DNA of 64,000 nucleotides from Heliocidaris tuberculata. Taxonomy: Eukaryota > Echinodermata > Echinoidea > Camarodonta > Echinometridae. The stretch covers positions 21,368,303 to 21,432,302 of the forward strand of contig CM046837.1 of the NCBI GenBank assembly GCA_025618425.1, in the 5' to 3' direction. Below, in pieces: positions 21,372 to 31,990 of the stretch; the first letter of the stretch is position 1, and every line of letters begins with the position of its first letter. The translations under genes were made by a program, and so were the position numbers. The notes beneath the pieces are model-generated. The model had not been told where the DNA came from. It searched no databases and saw only the letters and a list, made by a program, of their open reading frames with translations.

Positions 21372-22224
21372 TGTTATTAGGGAATTTACTCTTTCTGTTA
21401 AGTATTTTCAAATTTACAGATCCTAAGCCACAACAGAGATTGCAAATACACATTAGAATATATAAATTTCTACACAACCATCGCCTTCATTCCTCAATCT
21501 TCCGATAACCATTCCATCAAAACTTTGTCTTACACACTAAATGCATTGAACAATAAAGCCTCGGCATGCAGTTCTCTCCCATTTCATTGCGATATATGTA
21601 CGTCACAATGACTTTACAGATGCGTAAGCATATTAGACAAACAAAAAAATCATTGATTATTTTCAATATTTCACTCTCAGGAAATACAATCCTGTCTTGC
21701 ATTTATGGTAAAATGTAAACTTATTTGTAGACCTGAATATTAATTGATTTCTTTTAACCTTCGCTTCTCAAGAACTTCAAAATAATTAATTGGTCAAAAT
21801 TTTGTCTGTATAAAAGGATAAATATACTGAAATCTACATAATATAGAACAAATGGAAATGTCTGAACTTAGTCTGTCTCCTCTGTTCGAGGTCGAAAGAC
21901 TGCATGCAGAGCGGCATTGGCGTGGTCTTGAGAGAGTTTGTCCTCCCTTGTGTCTTGGAAGGATATTAGCATGAATTTCTATGCACAAAAATCCATTAAT
22001 CTGACACTTCTTCACCATAGCTCAAACCACGCCCTGTAGCTAGTATTACTCACACAGTCCTCACTTCACACAGACTTATAGCTCTCTGCCTAACTGGCGC
22101 AAACCTTTCCTTTACCTGACATAGCAACAGTAGGCTACAACATGCTTGAACGCATCGCATTCCTTTTCTTATTACTATGATTGCGGTTCATTGGCCTTGA
22201 TAACTCGCGCACTTTGACAATTCA
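21372..22224 (-). repeat. Probable 3' LTR
   Basis: The block is bounded by TG...CA (TGTTATTAGGG on +, GACAATTCA at its end). On the - strand a purine tract (TTTTCTTGAGGAGGGGG, about 22225-22241) directly precedes TGAATTGTC, as a polypurine tract precedes a 3' LTR. No second LTR was found to confirm the borders. A purine run also lies just left of 21372, so the reverse orientation is not fully excluded. Confidence 0.5.
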
Positions 22225-22426
22225 CCCCCTCCTCAAGAAAATTTTCCAGAGGAAAATTTCTGTATTTTCCGAAATGCAACTGAAAATAATACACACATAA
22301 ATATATCCGATACCTCATTTAACATTGCAATTATGGCTCAAATCTCTCTGATGATTTTCAAAGAAAATGAGCTCAAAAGATTAGTACTAAAACTGTAATA
22401 CATCAACAATTCAATGACATACTTGA

Positions 22427-22990
22427 ATGCCTGTTCAATACCTAAAGGACAGATACGTATTACTCTCCAAAACACACCTGACTCATGTAGTCGGAACCTA
22501 CATTATCCTTGCCCTTGATGGCTTCGAGCCTGAACTTGTACTGCTGGAGGGCCAATGCCCAGCGAAGCATCCTTCCGTTAGCGACCTTGAACTTCCGAAC
22601 TGCCAGCAAGGGTTGGTGCTTGACTTCGAGGACGAACTCACGTCCAAAAAGAAATTATCGAATTTCTGTACGGCCCAAACTACTGCTAGGCACTCCTTTT
22701 CGATGGTGGAATAGGCTTGCTCTCGAGCCAGTAACTTTTTACTAGCATCGGAAACTTCTAACGATCAAATTACTGCAGTAGAACTGCACCGATACTTGTG
22801 TTCGAAGCATCTGTACGTAAGATGAACTCTCTGTTCACATCAGGCAAGTGCAAGATTATTTCTCTGGAAACCTTTTTCTTTAAGCTAGTGAATGCGTTCT
22901 CATGAACTTCATCCCATTCGAGTCTGTTGGGTTTCTCTTTCTTCAGAAGATCTGTCAACGGAACGGCAGTAGCAGCGAAATGTTGGACAA
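22427..22990 (-). pseudogene. Retrotransposon RNase H domain
   Basis: The - strand gives LTDLLKKEKPNRLEWDEVHE, ENAFTSLKK, then LRTDASNTSIGAVLLQ, the start of a gypsy-type RNase H with its first catalytic Asp in RTDAS. Later pieces in other frames include a K-E-C-L-A-V-V-W-A stretch (second catalytic Glu) and RMLRWALALQQYKF. A stop and frameshifts break the frame near 22770-22740. Confidence 0.7.
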
Positions 22991-23008
22991 AATTCCTGTA
23001 GTAGCCTG

Positions 23009-23610
23009 CTAACCCTTTAGTCTTGGTGCCGTTTGGATGTCAGCCACCTTGTCGTGGAGGGGTGTGAGGAATCCCCTGCTCAGTTGATGTCTTAGGCAGT
23101 CGACTTTTGCAAAGCCAACAAGGCACTTATTTCGTTTTGCACTGAGGTTCGAATTGATAGAGTCCATCTGGGGTAACAAAGGCAGTAATTGGCTTGCATG
23201 CTCTGTTAGCGGCACTTGCCAATACCCCTTTGCTAAGTCAATTTTTGTGAAGAAGTTGTCATCTGTGAGTTTGGCAAATATCTCCTCCTGGTCCGGTATA
23301 GAATGCGCATCTGGGACGGTCAAAGCACTGATCTTCCTAAAATCACAGCAAAACCTATTACTAACATCCTTTTTCCATACCATGACAATTGCAGATGCGT
23401 AAGGAGAGGTTGACTGCTCGATCACACCAAGATCCATCATCTTCTTTATTTCACCCTTGACTACTTGTCTCTTAGCATGGGGCAATGGGTAGGGTCGACT
23501 TCTCACCGGTACGTCGTGAATGAGCCGAATGTCATGATATCAAGCCGTAGTGATCCCTGGAACGTCAGTGAGTACGTCATCGAACTCGAGAAGTAGCGAG
23601 GACACCTGTC
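23009..23610 (-). pseudogene. Retrotransposon reverse transcriptase, active site deleted
   Basis: Reads PYPLPHAKRQVVKGEIKKMM, LGVIEQSTSPYASAIVMVWK, RFCCDFRK, FTKIDLAKGYWQVPL, then jumps to KCLVGFAKVDCLRHQLS. The Asp in KIDLAKGYWQ is present. The stretch that should carry the catalytic Y-x-D-D is missing, with an out-of-register piece in its place. The linker before it (about 23503-23718) is in a shifted frame. Confidence 0.78.
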
Positions 23611-23725
23611 TTTGCTACTGGTCTGAGAGCTCCTTGGAAACCTTGACTTCGACGCAACTTTGCGTCTTCCGCAAACTGGGTAATTGCAGGAGAGGCTCGG
23701 GGTAGCTAATTCCGTCACCGCTCCA

Positions 23726-24136
23726 TTAGTACCCTGGCTTGGTTTCTCGTCTTCTCGTCGCAGGTACTGCTTTTAAAGATTGGCATGAAAAGTAGTGACT
23801 ATATAGATCAACCTTGTAATCTAGCGATCCTTGTTTCTGTCTTATACGGAAGGGTCCCTTCCAGTGCATCAGGAGCTTGTTGTGATCGGACGGAAGAAGG
23901 AGCAATACCTCGTTGCCGACCTTGAATGACCGCTTCTTCGCTTTCCGATTGTAGCTCTTCATATACTTCTCATGGGTATTATGAAGTTCTCGTTGTGCGA
24001 TCTCGCACGTCTTCTCCATCTTTTCCTTCAAATCTAATACGAACTGATACGTGGTCTTGGTTTCCGGGTGGTGAATGTTCTTTGTCCACAACTCTTGGAG
24101 AATCATCAGTGGTCCCCTAACAACTCGTCCGTACAA
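23726..24136 (-). pseudogene. Retrotransposon integrase C-terminal part (GPY/F-like)
   Basis: Contains LYGR-type sequence followed by a long charged helix, then RSFKVGNEVLLLLPS and HWKGPFRIRQK, matching the GPY/F-type C-terminal module of Ty3/gypsy integrases. A stop separates it from the catalytic core at 24182-24634, although the two abut. Confidence 0.7.
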
Positions 24137-24181
24137 CAGCTCGAAAGGAGCAAAGCCAGTGCTCTCCTGAGGCGTCTCGCG

Positions 24182-24835
24182 TTAGACAAACAGCAGAGGG
24201 TCGATGTAGCGATCCCAGTCTGTTAGACGCTCTTCACACATCCTGATGAGCATTCTCTCCAGGGTCCCATTATATCTCTCAACAAGTCCGTTGCATTGAG
24301 GGTGGTATGGAGTTGTGGTGACGTGCCGTAAAGAAAGCAGTCGGCTGACCTCCTTCATGACTTCCTTCGGAAGGCCAACTCTCGAGTAGATACCCATCAA
24401 TGATTCAGCTACCGTGGCAGTGTCGATATTTCTAAGGGGCCCTGCCTCTGGATATCGTGTGGTGTAGTCGACCAGTGTGGGGATGTACCGATTTCCCTTG
24501 GAACAGACTGGCGTAATGGGGCCTACCAGGTCAACGTAGATTACGGGTGTCGACCCTAGGGGCACCTCGGTCATACTTCCCTTCGGTAGAGAACGCTGGC
24601 AAGCGTCACATGACGCACAGGAAAATATCTTCACGTCATTCTGTTATCCCGGCCAGAAAAATGTCGCTAAGATCATGTCGGCTGTTTTAATCGCCCCTAA
24701 GTGTCCACCCATGACAGATTCGTATGCCAGCTTTAGCACTTGTTTCCTTAGAGGCCGTGGCATTATCAATTGAGTAGTGATGTCAGCCCCTGCCCTAGAG
24801 TCTCGAAACTCACGATACAGAAGATTATGCTTCAT
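24182..24835 (-). pseudogene. Retrotransposon integrase zinc finger and core
   Basis: The zinc-binding part is split by a stop near 24640: ESVMGGHLGAIKT with a preceding YREFRD, then SCDACQRSLPKG. The core has VDLVGPITPV (first catalytic Asp), LVDYTTRYPEAGPL and TPYHPQCNGLVERYNGTLE (catalytic Glu in VER). Between GLPKEVM and KEVSRLL the expected T-D-x-G segment with the second catalytic Asp is absent, so the D-D-E triad is broken. Confidence 0.8.
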
Positions 24836-24847
24836 CTTGCATTGTGA

Positions 24848-25630
24848 TCAATTTCCGCTACGGCTCAATTTCACTTCTGCCGTAGTAGCTTGATGCCTAA
24901 TCTTGTCTAAGGATTGGCCCACTTCCTGTGCTTCCCGAGATCCGTCTGGGGTCACTTCTGCCACTTGTCCTGGTACCTTGAGACCCCTCAAAAGCTTCCA
25001 TTTCTTCCTCCGTTGGTGACTCGTTTCCACAGCAATCGCGTGAGATGTTCCCCGTTCTGCCGGTTTCCATTCTGAGTCTGGATCGCTAGCATTCGTAACT
25101 ACATCTAAATTCCCTAGGATCAGAGGATAAACTGGGTTAGTGACACATAGAACGTCCAGTTCTCCCATAAAGTATGGGGCGTCTTCTGTATTAGTTGCCC
25201 CCTCACAAGCAAAGCATGAATCAAGTAATAAACATGCTGCCTCGCCTATTCCTTTACTGAAGTCCGGTTCCTCTGATCGGTGACTTCCTGCCAACTCTTC
25301 GTCTGGCTCTGCTGACGTCTCAGTCGACCAGAATGATGGCGATCTTCGTCCCTGATGAGGCTCTCTGCGCGACTGTTCTGTCGGCATCGGTGGTTCTGCC
25401 ATCTCAACCATGCCAAGGGCCAATCTGCCCGGCCTCCTCTCGACACAGTTCCGAGCGAATTGCCCCTTGTTCCCACAGATGTAACACCCATCTATTCTTG
25501 GACAGTTACCCTGCTTGTCCTTAGACGGCTGCTTCCTCGCCTCTTGTGGACCTGCTACCCTAGGACGAAAGTCAGAACGTGAATTATCATACTTATCCGT
25601 TCGAGAAGGTTTGTGACTTACATTTGGCAA
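24848..25630 (-). pseudogene. Retrotransposon gag region with CCHC knuckle
   Basis: One open frame of about 260 residues. Near residue 48 it has DGCYICGNKGQFARNC; the expected C-x2-C-x4-H-x4-C has Gln at the usual His place (CYICGNKGQFARNC), so the knuckle is altered. The rest is acidic and low in recognisable motifs, and may include a protease that I cannot identify. Gag-like sequence seems to continue to about 26000 with stops. Confidence 0.6.
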
Positions 25631-26010
25631 ACGCCAACCAGACCGAGCTTCTATAAAGCGATAGGTTGCCTATGATAGTTTATCTAAACTATTGGGTTTC
25701 CGCTCTCTTGTGAACATTGCCATTTCTTTCGAGCAACTGCCATAGACCTGTTCTATGAGAATTAATTCTATCAGATTCTCCACCTTCTCCTGATAGCCGG
25801 ATAGTGTCAACTATTTCTTGAGATAGACTCGTATCCTAAAAATTATTTGACTCGCAGATTCCCAAGAGTCAGGCTTCGCTGAGCGCAGCTTCCTCCTATA
25901 CCAGTAATGTCATACCTTTTCAAAAACGCACCCTTAAGTGTATCGTAATCAAATGCTTCGGTATCGCTAAGTCTACTGTGTGTATAATGTATCTAATGCG
26001 CCAACTAAGT

Positions 26011-28739
26011 TTAGTATTTTCGTATAAAATAAGCTGATTATTATTTTTTTTCTTTATGATAACGACATTCTGCTTAACGCAACAGTGCGTGTCCGCGTTT
26101 AGCAGAACGGCGCTACCTGCTTACGTCCATCTACCAGCCGCACGACGAAGTGCGTTTTATTTCAACGAACTATTTTGCTTCTTTTGACACCTTTATGAAA
26201 ATGGAATATCAAACTTAATTTAGACTTTGGCAGGGGAATCACTTTCAAATAAACAAAGAGTTGAATCCCTTTTTTAAAAATAAAGAAAAAAATAGATCAA
26301 GTTTGGGGTCAAATTTTTAAAACTGTTTGGCATCGTTTGCCTTATTTAAAAAATAAAAAATTACACGGAAGATTTACCTACAATTGGACGAATAAATGTA
26401 GTCAAAGTCAAATAATTACAGCTAAAGAGCGGTCTAATTTTCGCGAAATGTACTTCACTTGTCCGCCCATGCATTCACCTTTCGAGGGAAAATGATTATA
26501 AGGAGGGGCAATATAACCCCTGAAGGATTCTTTTTCAAATTTATAGGGTCTCTGAGGCAAAAAAAAAGAGAGAAATAATAATAATAATTTGTATACAGCT
26601 AGAATTTATAAAAATAACCCCAAATAACTTTAACCGGCATTCTATGGTTTAGTGGTTAATGAGCTTGAAAAGAAAAAAAAATATAACATAAACGATCGAT
26701 GCGCGGAACTCAAGTTGGACTTGAGTTCCGCGACAGCCCTTTTTTATGCGTGTAAGTTTTGTCATGCGTGCACTTTCAGCATGTTCAGGGAACGCCGAGA
26801 CGCAATAGTGAAATTACCGTTTTGTGGTCTGCTATGTGCTGTGCCGGAGCTGACAAAACACTTGGGTACGAAAGGACCCGACTTTTCTAAATTGTTAATG
26901 TGCCGTCATCCTCTGTTCCCTTGTGAACGTCAGATGAAAGAGAGTTTCCTTTCTTTATCTATCCCTCCTACGTTTACTTTGGGTGGAAGAATATCAGTTT
27001 TCAGTTTTCCATTCGATAAAAAGATTTTGCGTTGTAAATTTGACTTTGATTTTGTATTAGGTTAACATAATTCTTACCGGACACTTAACACTATCCATTC
27101 CCATTACAGAAAACTCTGCTATTGAAATCTCTTGAAAATTGCATGAAAACAGGAGAAAATGCATCCAAACAAGCTTAACTGACTTTTTATGAATTGTATC
27201 CTCAGAGTTTTTACAGAATCGTTAGAATATAATAAAATGTGATTTTGATATACTGGCCACTTTCATTATGCAAGTTTGATTGAATATAGCACCAAAATCA
27301 AACTATATCTCACTTTATCAACTATTATATCAAATTGTAGAAAAAATCATAATAATCATCATGGATTTAGTTTTGGAAGCAGAAAACATCCAAGATAAAA
27401 TCATATGACAGGGTAAATGAAAGTCATAAATGAGACTTAGATATAAAATAATACAAAGGCAACTTGACGAGAAAAATTACAAAGAACAATGTACGACAAA
27501 GACAGCTACATGTATATAAAAGTATATGGATGCGGGGATCAGCAACGGCCAAAGGCCTATCAAGGCTATTCCCCTATAAAGTGTAAAGAATTAAAACAAA
27601 TTAACATGACAAACAGAACAAACAGGCAGGCAAATTACGATCAAAATTATACATGATGAATGATAAAAGACTTATACTTCCTTTTAAAAACAGACACTGA
27701 TGGGCAAGATTTCTTTTCTTTTCCCAACATGTTCCATAATTATTAAAGGTCCTCTGTAGCTTATGACTGAACGAGAGAAATTATATCGGTAATTTGGCAA
27801 GTACAAATTATCAGAACGTCTTGCTGAATATCTGTTTATAGCATTCTGATAAATAAAAAGGTCATTACAACAATTGGGTAAAACATTTTTAATACACTGA
27901 AACATAAAAATTACTATATGATAAATATTAAGGTCAAATATAGTTAAGAATTCAAGATTTTTAAAGAGGATGTTTGTGTGGGCAAGGTATGGTTATTTCA
28001 GTTTAACCAATTTCTTGTGCCCCTTAAATAACATGCGTGTGCCACAGTGTAATATTCAAGGGGTAGCTTTACCAATGTCTTCAGGTTAATTTAACAATTT
28101 TCTAGTATAAAATTAGTTCATACAGGGGATTAAGAGAATAACAGGTAGCTGATTAAGGCCGGAAGTGGGTTTTGTACTGCCCATGTCTGGGAAACCAGAA
28201 CTAAGGCATTTGGGACAGACATAAAATTAAGTAAATCCAAAAGATTGTACTATCATTAATTTTTGGCTTTAAATACACCAGCGGTACACGCGACAGCCTC
28301 AACTACGTTACCAGTGTTACCAGACAAGAGGACGAGCATAACAGCCCAGCTCACATCACGTAACCTGTTTTGCATAGAACAGATTCTCTGCTATGTTCCA
28401 TTCAACTTCCCCAACTAAGACAAGCATAAATTATCATGACAAAAAAAAAAGAAAAAAAAAAGAAAGAAATGCAGACAGCTACTACAACAGTGCAGGTCCT
28501 TTACTGACCATAACTCTCAATTTGTACCACAACAGTGCAAGTCCTTAAAACCTGACGTCCACTAGGGCGCGGACAAGACGCGGAATGCAAAATTAGTAAA
28601 TCCGCATTCATTCAGCAACCTATCCGCATATTCTTGAAAGATTCCATTCACTGTCTTTATCATTCCTAAACACTTCCCGGCGCTTCCGCACTTTCGGAAG
28701 AGGGCAAAATTTCCGCGTCCAAATTTCGCTCTTCGCACG
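26011..28739. other. Intergenic, no recognised gene
   Basis: An open frame at 26652-27065 (+, 137 residues) with several cysteines (YACKFCHACTFS, FCGLLCAVP) resembles nothing I know and has no supporting context. A repeat block at about 26245-26530 (GATCAAGTTTGGGGTCAAAT, then AAGGAGGGGCAATATAAC) recurs at 29045-29325. Poly-A tracts occur near 28441-28465. Confidence 0.5.
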
Positions 28740-29030
28740 AGAAGGGGACCCCCCCCCCCCCCCCCCCCATCCCTCTGCGTGCCCACCGCTGTTACATACA
28801 GTACAGTATTGCGTCCAAATAATTGAAAAGCAGTCAGGGCGTCGAACTAACTTTCCGCCTGAAAAAAGGTGCTACTAGCCGTTATTTTTCTCTCGGATTT
28901 TCTCAAACGTCTAGGCTTTCGCGCTTCGCGCGGGAGGGGGGAAACTCCCCCCTCTCTGCACCACCCCATCCCCTGGGGAGCACGCTTCGCGTGCTCATCA
29001 GCCAAAAATCATTCGTCACATAGTGAACTA
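28740..29030 (-). repeat. Dispersed repeat related to the 56-kb tandem array
   Basis: After a poly-C tract (28751-28769) the + strand reads GCGTCCAAATAATTGAAAAG, then GTCGAACTAACTTTCCGCCT, the reverse complement of the unit repeated at 55905-56510. It includes GCGCTTCGCGC and a C-rich stretch as in that array. This is a single copy. Confidence 0.75.
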
Positions 29031-29478
29031 AGATTTAGAATAAAAAGAGATCAAGTTTAGGGTCAAATTTCTAGACTTTTCGGAACTGACTGCTGAATTT
29101 TAGAATACCAAAAAAATAATACTAAATAAATTACAGACTATGCACCATAGATGTAATCAATGAACGGTCCAAACTCTGGAATGCATTTTTCGCAAAGTGT
29201 AAATCAGTTGTCTTCGGATCTATTCCCGCCTTCCAAATAGGCAACGACGACTTGGGGAAAGTTGTTAATATATATGTATAAAACAGTAATTTGTTTTGAA
29301 AGATTATAAGGAGGGGCAATGTAACTCCTGGGATACATCATGGTTTATATTTTAAGTCAAGCCCGTTAATATCTGGTATTACCTCACCAATGTTTAGACT
29401 GTAGCCTAATACAGGTCTTAGCACCACTACCGTAATGATATTCCATAAGCTGCATGCAATAGGCCGTTCCATGCAACG

Positions 29479-29513
<35 letters not shown>

Positions 29514-30180
29514 CTCTCAAAGAATCACGTTATTTGGCTTTAGATAAAAGTTCGGCTAAGTCGCGTGATTGTCATGTGCTCGTTGAGAAAATTTGGCAAT
29601 TAAAACAGAGATGAAAAGTTATGGTATCTTTGAAACATCCGACTGTCTATTATAAACTTCCCTCTGCGCGAGTGCAGCATCGGCCTAGACTTGTCTATGG
29701 GTCTAGACTATTTCATACTTCACCTATGCGCGAGCTAATGTGGCAACGTAATGTGGCAACGATGTGACAACAATGGATTCTAAAAAATAGTAAGTAGATA
29801 CCGGCTTATCAAGCTAAAAAAAAAAAAATTGTAGCTGCCTTTAACTGTTAGAATTTGAGCAGTACCATATTACAATCATTCCAAAATTAAGATTATAATG
29901 AGAGAATAGGTTGCATTTTATTTTATTTTTTAAGTAACAACTCGCTTGGAAAATAAGCATATTTATCATTATTTCATACCATTACTTTTGACTTGCAAAT
30001 ATTTTTTTTTTTAATTGCCTGCAAGTACATTGAAAGTTCCTCCAAGGGAAAATGTTGCATGATGGGAAAATAACATGCATGGATGTTCTCTAAATCCTGT
30101 TCAAAGATGGCGGTATTTAAAAGGTTCGGTTTATCAAAAGCAACTTTAATTCCAAGGCCAAATCCAGTTTGCCAAAAACA
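29031..30180. other. Intergenic, no gene seen
   Basis: Holds the second copy of the 26.3-kb block (29045-29325), a poly-A tract (29481-29511) and AT-rich sequence. Confidence 0.55.
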
Positions 30181-30183
30181 TAA

Positions 30184-30857
30184 TATATGTGACCCTCCAC
30201 CACAAAACGACCAATAGGTCGCAATGGGAGTTTTAGAGTAAACACTTAAAAAAGGTGGTTTGGGGTGAAAATATTTATTTTATGTTTTCTATATTTTCTG
30301 AAAGTTCATTTATCAATCTACCTTCTGAAAAGATTTCAGGGCAAAATACCATGTTGAAATATGTTTTTACTCTCATTCAAAATGACCATGTTTTCCAGGA
30401 CATTCAAACTTTGTGTGTCAAATTGCTGGGATTGTACTTCACATCGCTTTTCTGGTATAGCTTAAAAACTATGCACTGCCTGATATTCAAAATCTAATGA
30501 AATAAAGAAATATATCTATTCTAAAGGTATGAAAAGTTTCAATCCAATTCTATCAGTGCTTCACAGTGCATGCTAGGGAGTTTTGACCCAACCTTTTGTG
30601 CAACAAACAATAGGACACAGATTAGGCACTCTTAAATGGTCACTCTTCTTTAGAGCCCGTTTTCTCTATTGTTTTGATCATTAGCATGTCTGACATGTTG
30701 ACATTCTTATTGTAATTTACAAGGGTTTGTTTAGTCCATACAAGACAAGCTATATATCATTTTAAAGCTTAGAATCTAAGCTTTCAAACTGTGTTGAAAT
30801 TTAAAAAAACCAAATATCCGACTTATTGGTCGTTTTGTGGTGGAGGGTCACATATAT
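30184..30857. mobile_element. MITE with terminal inverted repeats
   Basis: The left end reads TGTGACCCTCCACCACAAAA then CGACCAATA. The right end is the exact reverse complement (TATTGGTCG then TTTTGTGGTGGAGGGTCACA). TATA flanks both ends, consistent with a TA target duplication. There are about 670 bases and no transposase inside. A partial relative of the end (TGTGACCCGGCACCACAAAA) occurs at 60679-60698. Confidence 0.85.
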
Positions 30858-31164
30858 TGTTTAGGCCTATGCCGCGCGCGCGACGGTGGAGAATTAGATA
30901 GACGGTTGGACGTTTTAGATATGTTCTGTTGTTTTGAACTGCAAAATTTCTCGAACGAGCACACGGCAATCACGCGACTTACGCGACCTTTTATCAAAAG
31001 CCTGCTATTTATGTTTTATTTTGTTTTATTGTCATTAGACGAACAGCAGAAAATACTGAATTGACCAAAGAACGTTCCTTGTCACTCATTATCGACATTG
31101 CAGTTAATGGATGTTTCGTTTCACACTTCCATGCATGCACTTTTATAATAAGCACATATTTTCC

Positions 31165-31174
<10 letters not shown>

Positions 31175-31217
<43 letters not shown>
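31175..31217. repeat. (TA)n microsatellite
   Basis: A clean TA run in intergenic DNA. Confidence 0.95.
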
Positions 31218-31220
<3 letters not shown>

Positions 31221-31756
31221 TGGAAAATAGAAGGAGCTCGTTAATTGCAATGTTAATCTACAAGTGTGATATTTTGAGATAATTGCACTTGAAAATCAGT
31301 GCAATTATCTCAAAAGTCAATAGATGAATATAAGCATTGTTTAAAATAAATGCCTGTGATTTATATGGATGTTACGACTGCCTTCGCTTTTTTTTTTATA
31401 AGAAAATAAGGTAGAATCATTCTAGTGCACGAAAACTTACTTACCCCCTCCCCTTCCCCCTTGCATGCCTTGTGTAAAAAAAAATACGCTCAACACCCCT
31501 TTAAAGATTACTTGTTAGCCGACTCGACGATCCGATCTTCCGTGTCATTATTTTAGGATTACGATTAATATAGATTTAAATAAGAAATATGCGTAGATTT
31601 TTTTTTAAACGAAATTCCGGCATGGGTAATAATATATAATCGTTGAACTTGAATGAGATAGCCCTTGTATGTAAAAGCGTAACATATGAAAGGGTGGAGC
31701 ATGATGTTAAACAATTAAAAATAACGCTTCGTAGAGATCAAAGTTATAAATAGCAG

Positions 31757-31990
31757 TTGGAGTAAACAACAATGTTATTATGGTGGTTCGTATCTGTCTT
31801 TTTACTCGTCCATCTACTAACAACATGAATACTGAAAGGACTATGCTCGGTATGAGACCAGGTACCATATCACCACGTATACTATGACGTATGTGAACAG
31901 CTGTCCTCATAACATTATTGTAACACCGAAGCTGTTTGTTTTTGACAGGGCGATATAGGTATCAAGAATACCTTACGTGCCACAGACCAG
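31757..31990 (+). repeat. Decayed exon-like block, copy 2
   Basis: Bounded by TAGCAG on the left and GTGAGAG on the right, and 234 bases long (a multiple of three). It shares TTGGAGTAAAC, ATGCTCGG, CCACGTATACTATGACG, GTGAACAGCTGTCCTCATAA and TGCCACAGACCAG with the other copies. Its best frame is interrupted by stops. Confidence 0.7.

Larger units (their letters stand above)
21372..26010 (-). mobile_element. Defective Gmr1-like LTR retrotransposon
   Basis: Read on the - strand the domain order is gag with a CCHC knuckle, integrase, reverse transcriptase, RNase H, purine tract, LTR. Domains look Ty3/gypsy-like, but integrase comes before reverse transcriptase, the order known for the Gmr1 group of deuterostome elements. 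The element lacks a visible 5' LTR and the start of gag, has several frameshifts, and carries deletions in integrase and reverse transcriptase. It is a dead copy. The upper end near 26010 is approximate, set where coding-like sequence gives way to T-rich DNA. Confidence 0.75.

Noticed and set aside
26652..27065. 137-residue Cys-containing open frame
   Set aside because: No recognisable domain, splice context or neighbour; not called as a gene, only mentioned in the region entry.
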